Below are positions 58,507 to 64,000 of a stretch of 64,000 nt of DNA, in pieces (the first letter of the stretch is position 1; each line of letters starts with the position of its first letter). The DNA comes from Bin76 sp965204615 (GTDB lineage Bacteria > Actinomycetota > Acidimicrobiia > Spongiisociales > ZC4RG35): contig OZ242000.1 of NCBI GenBank assembly GCA_965204615.1, positions 3,100,001-3,164,000 of the forward strand, given 5' to 3'. The notes under the pieces were generated by a model. That model saw only the letters and a list, made by a program, of their open reading frames with translations. It was not told the DNA's origin and did not search any database. The translations under genes and the position numbers were made by a program.

Positions 58507-59697
58507 TCAGGCCCTTCCCGCCGCTCCGGCCACCTTTCGGATGTCCGTCTTGGTGGTGGCGCGCTGCGGCGTCCAGCTGATCGTCTTCTTGAATCCCTCG
58601 TTGAGCAGGAAGAAGGTGGTGAGAGAATAGAACGCCACGATGAACGCCACTATCAACAGCCGGGCGGTGTTGGTCTCCTGCACCGCCCCGTCGGCCAGGT
58701 ATCCCAGACCGGAGGCGAAACCCAGGAACTCGGCGGCGATCGCCAGCGACCAGCCCCCTCCCATGGAGAGCAGCATGGCGGTGCGCAGTTCCGGAATCGC
58801 CGCCGGCACGATCACTTTGATGTAGGTGCGCGGCCGGGAGGCGCCCAGGGTGCGGGCGCTTTCGATGTACCGGTCGGGCACGTTGGTCACCGCGTTCATC
58901 GTGGCCACCACCAGCATCGTCCACACTCCGAAGGCCACGTAGATGGTGATGCCGAAGAGGGTGGAGCCCACGACGAACTGCAACCAGGGAACCGCCACCA
59001 GGAGGGGGATCATCCGCAGCAGGTTCATGGGCCCCCACGCGGTGTGGCGCACCGCCGGCCAGTAGGGAAGGGCCAGACCGGTCAGGAGACCGAGCGTTAT
59101 GCCGACCACCAATCCACACAACAGCCTGAAGAGGGTCATACCGGAGTGATAGGCAATCGCCAGGAACACGGCCGGCCAGGTCGGATCCCCGCCATAGATG
59201 GGCAGGGGCGCCAGCGCCTCGAGATTGAAGGTCCCGAACCCGAGGTCCAGCACGCGGACGGTCCAGAACCGGGAGAATCCGAAGAAGGTCTCACCGAAGA
59301 CGTAGTCCCATCCGGGAACCAGGGGATGCTCGAGAATTCCGGGAGGCGCGACATAGGACGCCACCTGCCACGCCAGCAGCAACGCCAACCAGGAGACGAA
59401 GAAGAGCGGGCTGCGGCGCATACCGGCCCACAGCATCGGCGGTCCCGCCGCTATCCCCCGTCCCGTCCTGACCAGGATGTGCTTGACCCGGGTGGTGCGG
59501 AATACGGCCGGCCAGGCCCAGAACAACACCGACCAGGACAGGATCAGGGACCACGTGACGTTGGTGACACCCTCGGCATGCGTCCAGTTGACGGGAGGGA
59601 AGCTCTCGGGCAACTGCAACAGCAACCACGGAACCAGGACAGCCCAGATCGGCCATCCGATCCAAAACAGGGTTCGCAAGAGCGCCCGCTGATTCAT
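58507..59697 (-). CDS. ABC transporter permease, SsuC/TauC type with N-terminal extension
   Basis: 396 residues, longer than the usual 250-270. About 150 extra N-terminal residues contain two or three membrane helices (LFWIGWPIWAVLVPWLLLQL, TWSLILSWSVLFWAWPAVF, LFFVSWLALLLAWQVASYV). The core has AIAYHSGMTLFRLLCGLVVGITLGLLTGLAL and the EAA loop YIESARTLGASRPRTYIKVIVPAAIPELRTAM. It follows a second, similar permease gene by 67 bp, so the two probably form a heterodimeric channel. Confidence 0.88.
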   Translation of the reverse strand: MNQRALLRTLFWIGWPIWAVLVPWLLLQLPESFPPVNWTHAEGVTNVTWSLILSWSVLFWAWPAVFRTTRVKHILVRTGRGIAAGPPMLWAGMRRSPLFFVSWLALLLAWQVASYVAPPGILEHPLVPGWDYVFGETFFGFSRFWTVRVLDLGFGTFNLEALAPLPIYGGDPTWPAVFLAIAYHSGMTLFRLLCGLVVGITLGLLTGLALPYWPAVRHTAWGPMNLLRMIPLLVAVPWLQFVVGSTLFGITIYVAFGVWTMLVVATMNAVTNVPDRYIESARTLGASRPRTYIKVIVPAAIPELRTAMLLSMGGGWSLAIAAEFLGFASGLGYLADGAVQETNTARLLIVAFIVAFYSLTTFFLLNEGFKKTISWTPQRATTKTDIRKVAGAAGRA

Positions 59698-59764
59698 TCC
59701 GTCGTCACCTCCCCCTCGGTCACGCCCGATTGGGCCGGGAACCTGCAGACACCCACCTGCCTGC

Positions 59765-60715
59765 CTACAAACCCAGCCTGCGACCGGCCTCGGACCATCT
59801 GGTGAGGAAACGTATGCCCACTACCAGGATCCCGTCGACCACCACAGCCAGCAGGCCGAAGAAGAGAATCAGGGAGACCACCGCGGTCGGCCCCTCGGAG
59901 AGGCCCATCGCGTAGCTCCACATGCGGATCAGAAAGCCTCCCCCCATCTGTGGTCCCAGCACCTCCACCAGGGTGCCCAAGCCCCAGGCGCCTCCCAATG
60001 CGATCCGAAGACCTCCCGCGATCTCCGGAATCGTTCCCGGCAGATAGACCCACCGGAAAATGGCGCGGCGGTCTCCTCCCCGGGTGAGGGCTGATTCAAT
60101 GATCCCAACCGGTATGTTCTCGGCCGCCCGGCGGCTGAAGAAATACATGATGAGGGTGGTGTAGAAGGCAACCACCCCGATGGTGGTCAACAGGGGATAC
60201 TCGATCCCGAACCAGATCACGAAGAAGGGCGCCGCCATGAAAATGGGGGTTGTCCCGAAGAAACCGGCAATCGGCGTGACCACATCGGCAATCCACGGCA
60301 TGAGCAGACTGCTGAGTCCGACTCCCAAGCCGATCAGGGTCCCCACCGCAACTGCGATCAGGATGTTGCGGGTGGTCCGCACCAGATGGAGAACGTACCC
60401 GAAGCAGTGATCGGGAAGAGCGGACATCCTGCCCCTTCCATAATCAACCTGTGCCAGCAGGTCCGGACAGGCGTGAACGAACCGTTCCGCCATCCGCTCA
60501 CTGTAGAACAGGTTCTCCCCGAAGTGTGTGAAGGCGCCGATCGGGGTGGGAACGAGTTGGAAGAGGGGCGAGAAGGGCGCCGCCAACAACTGCCAGGACA
60601 GCAGAAAGAGCAGTATGCCCAGAACCTGGTAGAGGACGTAGGCAATCCGGCTGCGTCGCCTCATGCGACGCGCCGCCGCTCTCACTTCGAGAACATCAGC
60701 CCCTGTCGTGGTCAC
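59765..60715 (-). CDS. ABC transporter permease, SsuC/TauC type
   Basis: 316 residues from GTG 60715 (TTTGADVLEVRAAARRM). Membrane core: VLYQVLGILLFLLSWQLLAAPF, ILIAVAVGTLIGLGVGLSSLL, FMAAPFFVIWFGIEYPLLTTIGVVAFYTTLIMYFF; the EAA loop is IIESALTRGGDRRAIFRWVYLPGTIPEIAGGLRI. An insertion after the first helix (MAERFVHACPDLLAQVDYGRGRM) is unusual for the family. The ATPase and binding protein that must complete the importer are not in the window. Substrate unknown. Confidence 0.87.
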   Translation of the reverse strand: MTTTGADVLEVRAAARRMRRRSRIAYVLYQVLGILLFLLSWQLLAAPFSPLFQLVPTPIGAFTHFGENLFYSERMAERFVHACPDLLAQVDYGRGRMSALPDHCFGYVLHLVRTTRNILIAVAVGTLIGLGVGLSSLLMPWIADVVTPIAGFFGTTPIFMAAPFFVIWFGIEYPLLTTIGVVAFYTTLIMYFFSRRAAENIPVGIIESALTRGGDRRAIFRWVYLPGTIPEIAGGLRIALGGAWGLGTLVEVLGPQMGGGFLIRMWSYAMGLSEGPTAVVSLILFFGLLAVVVDGILVVGIRFLTRWSEAGRRLGL

Positions 60716-61177
60716 CGTACATCCCCTTGTCGATGAAGGTGCTGCAGGGAGATGAGCCCCGGTACCAGGGGCTGGCATTCAGCGGCATTCATGCTGCCCC
60801 GGAGGGAGTCGGCCACCACCCACATTTCAGCCTCGCATCCTGTGGTGGCTCCCCTGTTGCGCCTTTGTGTCAATGGGGTTGGGTTGCTTCTGATGCACGA
60901 CCTCGATGCCTGGGCGGGCCTTTTGTAAGCATAAAGGTACTTCCGAGGGAGAGGTGTTGGCGGAGGCGGACGTTCGCGAGATCCTGTTGGAAGGGAATAG
61001 TGTCTGAACGCATCATCATCCCATTGACGGTGTGGGGATACAGAACACCCAGCTAAATAGCCATGTTCTGCCACCTATCCCACACAGTATCCCACAATGC
61101 GAACAGGTTCCCACACACTTTGCAACCCCATTCCGGGGGGAGGACGCAAACGATGGTGTCGGATCTCCCCGCTGCCC
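60716..61177. other. gene-free region
   Basis: 462 bp upstream of the permease pair. Short open frames show no family features and GC content is lower than in the flanking genes. No promoter or hairpin stands out. Confidence 0.45.
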
Positions 61178-61450
61178 TCACAGCCCGCCGGGATAGAGTT
61201 CCTCATACTTCGGTATGCCGGGTTCAGAGTGAAAGGCCATCGCCTCGAATCTGTCTACGAACACAACCAGTGGCACATCGCTGATGTCGTACCCTCCGTA
61301 AACATCCACGTTGGGTCTGCCCTTCTCACCGATGCCGATTTCCGCCAAATCAGGCATGCTCATTGCCCACTCTGGATGATGCAGCACGGCGATTACGTCA
61401 TGGTACGTGACCCCGCGTTTGCAGGCAGAGGGTGCTACGCCCAAGGACAA
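61178..61450 (-). CDS. small hypothetical protein, DUF4258/BrnT-like pattern
   Basis: 90 residues. KRGVTYHDVIAVLHHPEWAM near the N-terminus, PNVDVYGGYDISDVPLVVFVD in the middle and FHSEPGIPKYEELYPGG at the end follow the layout of small DUF4258/BrnT-like RNase toxins (helix with G-V-x-x-x-D-V, beta strands, terminal strand with a xxPxxxKY motif). The match is by pattern only. It follows another small gene on the same strand by 11 bp, as a toxin-antitoxin pair might. Confidence 0.5.
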   Translation of the reverse strand: MSLGVAPSACKRGVTYHDVIAVLHHPEWAMSMPDLAEIGIGEKGRPNVDVYGGYDISDVPLVVFVDRFEAMAFHSEPGIPKYEELYPGGL

Positions 61451-61461
61451 GGATCGCCCCG

Positions 61462-61839
61462 TTAGGCGGCGGAAACAACCAGATGGCGCTCCACTGCTGC
61501 TCGGCGGCTTGGCGACTCGATAAGCAAGAGGAGTTCCGGGCGATCCTCGGGAGGCCGACTGGAGATGTATGTCGCCGCGCGATGCGGGCGGAGGGCATTC
61601 AACACGTAGCGCCAGTCCTCTTTGGTGTAGGCCTCAAGGGCGGCATCCGCGATGCGCTGGGCCACTTCCGAGGCCTCTGGAGGGGCTGGCAACAGAGCAT
61701 CCGGTGAAGCAGCCTTCGATATGCGCTGGACTTCCTTTTCTGTGAAGGGCACAATTCCAAAGATAATAGGAGATCTGGACGAGGAGCAACCCCCTTGGTG
61801 GTCTATCCCCGCGTGTGCGCCATCGGGTGACCATGTCAT
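61462..61839 (-). CDS. small hypothetical protein paired with the DUF4258-like gene
   Basis: 125 residues from ATG 61839, or up to 162 if the start at 61950 is used. PFTEKEVQRISKAASPDALLPAPPEASEVAQRIADAALEAYTKEDWRYVLNAL is helical and acidic, then PEDRPELLLLIESPSRRAAVERHLVVSAA. No recognised family. Its position directly upstream of the DUF4258-like frame makes it a candidate antitoxin, on context alone. Confidence 0.45.
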   Translation of the reverse strand: MTWSPDGAHAGIDHQGGCSSSRSPIIFGIVPFTEKEVQRISKAASPDALLPAPPEASEVAQRIADAALEAYTKEDWRYVLNALRPHRAATYISSRPPEDRPELLLLIESPSRRAAVERHLVVSAA

Positions 61840-62076
61840 CTCATAGAGACCGCTTGTTCTTAATACTCTTCTACGCCAGTACTGAACCCGCGGGATGCGG
61901 CCTCGCGCGTCCCCCTGCGGATGCCCAAAGGGAAGGCGGTTGGCGAACAATGAATCCCGGTGCCTTTCTCAAGGTCTGCGCCGACCCCCGGTTGGCGTCA
62001 CAGTGGGCAGACCCTTCATCTTCTTGATGCGGGGCCGGGAGACCGGGATTAACCTGTTCCCCGGAAGGAGGAGGAG

Positions 62077-63591
62077 ATGAGGTGGCTGTCAGCGCATTGG
62101 GCCCGGGCCAACGGAAACCGGGAGATGAGGCTTCCCAGCAAGATTCGTGCTTGCCTCGCGTCGTCGGCAGCTCTGGCGATTCTGTCCCTCGTGGCAGTGG
62201 GATGCTCCAATTTGCCGGAGGCTACGCCAACTCTCCCGCCTACTCCTACGGCGACGGGCACTCCTTCACCAGCCCCAACTCCAACAGCGACTACCGTGCC
62301 GACGACCACGCCCACACCCCCGCCCACACCTCCGCCGACGGCCATACCCCCGCCGACGGTCACACCCACTCCTGCCCCGACCGCGACTCCGACGCTCACG
62401 CCCGAGGAGGGGTCCCGCGCCGCCCTGTCACAGATGCTCCCGTGGTACGACGAACCGCCTTACCCGCTTGCCGTCGTGCCGATCCTCGAAGTGTGGCTCA
62501 AGGACGCTCAGCTCGGCCTGGAACTCGTCAATACGCCGTGGGTCCGCGATGGAGTTGGCCCGCTGGAGTCCAACGCGGTCTACGGCCTCTCCCACCTGTA
62601 CGACTGGGATCCTGCCCTGGCGCGCCGCATACTCGCCTACAGCGCCGAGGAACCCGTGCGGACCCGCAACGTCCACATGCTCAACGTCCTGGGCGACATG
62701 ACGTGGCAGCACCCGGCCGGCCTCAAACTCCTTCAGGCCCGTGAGTGGTTCGCAGACGGCCTCTCGTCGGAGGAGCGGGCGTTCATCATCGTCCTGGGGA
62801 AGGTGGCCGGGGAGGGCGCTCTGTACACCGACCTGCTCGAAGAACGGTTCACCCTGGCAGCGTCCATCGACCTGCCGGTCAGCGACGCCGTCGGCCTCTG
62901 GGCCTTCGGCCATGACGCGGTCGAAGGCGATGTCCTGGGGGCGATGGAGGCCGGCGCCCGGGCGGCCGAGCGGGTGATGGCCAGCCCGTTTCCGGTGACC
63001 GATCTCATCATGCTCCAGGTCAACGCCGAGAAGTACGGCGGCGGATTCGGAGGGGTCAACCTAAGGGACTCCATGGTGCTGTCCGTAGGGAGCGGGTGGC
63101 CGGATACAGCTCACGCGGACCTTCTCTACCACGAGGTAGCGCACTATCACCTGACCTTCGAGGTTGGTCCGCACTGGCTTTTTGAGGGCGGCGCCGACTT
63201 CGTACGGGCCTACCGGGAGGCGTGGGACGGCACGGAGGACTGGGATGGCCGGGTGCCGCTGTTCGAGGGCAACGAGTATGCCGGCAGGACATGGTGTGTG
63301 AACAACGGAGTCGCAACCATCGCCGCCCTTGCCGAACCCAGCGAATTTCAGGACCCCTGCGGCTATGCCCTCGGCCAGTACTTCCTGACCCACCTGTACA
63401 ACGCCATCGGGGAAGCCGCGTTCTCATCGGTGATGCGGGAACTCTATGAGCGGTACCTGGACTTTGATTACCACCCGACCGAGGAACAGGTCTATCGCAT
63501 CTTCCTCAAGCACACGCCGACGGACCGGGAAGCGGAGTTCCTGGACGTGTACCGCAGACTCCACGGCGGGCCATTCATCGACGGGGACTGA
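62077..63591 (+). CDS. secreted lipoprotein, putative zinc metalloprotease (HExxH)
   Basis: 504 residues. The signal includes IRACLASSAALAILSLVAVGC with a lipobox VAVGC, so it is lipid-anchored outside the membrane. About 65 residues of Thr/Pro-rich spacer follow (TPTLPPTPTATGTPSPAPTP type). The globular part ends in a gluzincin-like site: LLYHEVAHYHLTFEVG (HExxH) followed 13 residues later by WLFEGGADFVRAY, with Glu as a probable third ligand. The frame starts at ATG 62077 behind a strong GGAGGAGG; ATG 62125 gives a more compact signal peptide. Substrate unknown. It is the last gene before the CRISPR array. Confidence 0.82.
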   Translation: MRWLSAHWARANGNREMRLPSKIRACLASSAALAILSLVAVGCSNLPEATPTLPPTPTATGTPSPAPTPTATTVPTTTPTPPPTPPPTAIPPPTVTPTPAPTATPTLTPEEGSRAALSQMLPWYDEPPYPLAVVPILEVWLKDAQLGLELVNTPWVRDGVGPLESNAVYGLSHLYDWDPALARRILAYSAEEPVRTRNVHMLNVLGDMTWQHPAGLKLLQAREWFADGLSSEERAFIIVLGKVAGEGALYTDLLEERFTLAASIDLPVSDAVGLWAFGHDAVEGDVLGAMEAGARAAERVMASPFPVTDLIMLQVNAEKYGGGFGGVNLRDSMVLSVGSGWPDTAHADLLYHEVAHYHLTFEVGPHWLFEGGADFVRAYREAWDGTEDWDGRVPLFEGNEYAGRTWCVNNGVATIAALAEPSEFQDPCGYALGQYFLTHLYNAIGEAAFSSVMRELYERYLDFDYHPTEEQVYRIFLKHTPTDREAEFLDVYRRLHGGPFIDGD

Positions 63592-63809
63592 TGGGATCAC
63601 AGTCCGCCGAGCCACACCTCGAAGACGGTTCTGTCCACCATGCACGTTTGGTTGGTGGGTTGGCCGCGTACGGTAGCCGGCACTGCCTTCGAGATGTGGT
63701 TGGGACTCTCTGACCCCCGACGCCATTGACTCCGGGCTGCGGCCCGGTAGTCACGCCAAGCCTCCTCGGAGGGGGACGGTCTGGTCCGATTCCGGGCCCC
63801 GAGGCTCTT

Positions 63810-64000
63810 GCCGCAATGGAGGAGGGCCGAGATCGGCCCTCGGAGAGATGGCGAAGCGGTCCGACCACCGAACAGAGCGATGCCGCAATGGAGGAGGGCC
63901 GAGATCGGCCCTCGGAGCCGGTGATTCCTTTGCGACAATCGCTTCCTTCCTGGCCGCAATGGAGGAGGGCCGAGATCGGCCCTCGGAGGAGGGCTGGTCA
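63810..64000. CRISPR. CRISPR array, first three repeats, continuing past the window
   Basis: Three identical 36-bp repeats at 63810-63845, 63882-63917 and 63953-63988, separated by unrelated spacers of 36 bp (63846-63881) and 35 bp (63918-63952); a third spacer begins at 63989. The repeat starts GCCGCAATGGAG and contains a long palindrome, GAGGGCCGA-GA-TCGGCCCTC. No degenerate repeat was found to the left, so the array edge is here. No cas genes are in the window. The CAATGGAG start plus strong hairpin recalls repeats of subtype I-G (formerly I-U), a guess only. Confidence 0.93.

Overview
The window looks like a chromosomal segment of a high-GC actinobacterium (Actinomycetota, possibly an uncultured Acidimicrobiia-like lineage; the class is inference). 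Supporting signs are a mycothione reductase, which implies mycothiol; an Rv1339-like MBL hydrolase next to rph and rdgB; an SplB/Rv2578c-type radical SAM gene with a textbook actinobacterial LexA box; and several promoters whose -10 box abuts the start codon, giving leaderless mRNAs. There are no rRNA or tRNA genes. Coding density is high and genes are often coupled by 4-bp ATGA or GTGA overlaps.

Layout. 0-12 kb: a TetR regulator; an ATP-grasp / alpha-E / transglutaminase operon with a related carboxylate-amine ligase (GCS2) upstream, interrupted by an HTH + nucleotidyltransferase module and by short relics of a second ATP-grasp gene; a YceI protein; katG; a DEAD-box helicase. 12.2-13.4 kb: a thioredoxin-fold gene with an in-frame TGA in its active site followed by a SECIS-like hairpin, a strong selenoprotein candidate. 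13.4-22.1 kb: an accessory island with small orphan genes, a 1745-residue exonuclease-RecQ-UvrD fusion, a decayed hutI copy and a broken Clp-fold protease gene. 22.1-28.8 kb: the histidine utilisation cluster hutI-hutF-def-hutU with divergent hutH. 29-32.6 kb: a heptad-repeat membrane-anchored protein, a threonine dehydratase-like enzyme, and a self-inhibited Fic protein fused to an AbiEi-type N-terminus, with a 30-bp-phased operator array.

32.7-44 kb: mycothione reductase, an SDR, an MMPL transporter, then a five-gene operon (GntR/LacI-type regulator, lipoprotein binding protein, nucleoside phosphorylase, ABC ATPase and permease), which I read as uptake and cleavage of a nucleoside-like compound, and a GntR/DUF1648 pair. 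44.6-45.7 kb: a foreign-looking MNT-HEPN gene split by a -1 frameshift. 46-60.7 kb: CoA transferase, a DMT-type permease, two PNPOx-fold proteins, a lipoprotein, SOS-linked radical SAM protein, acyl-CoA dehydrogenase, pdxH, MBL hydrolase, rph, rdgB, kbl-like enzyme, nitroreductase, a helical-repeat protein and two ABC permeases without partners. 61-64 kb: two small orphan genes, a secreted putative zinc protease, and the start of a CRISPR array (36-bp repeats) that runs off the window.

The most notable items are the UGA-containing redox gene with its SECIS-like element, the giant exonuclease-RecQ-UvrD protein, the CRISPR array, the SOS box, and the Fic and nucleotidyltransferase modules. All functional names come from motifs and remembered family features; no database search was run.
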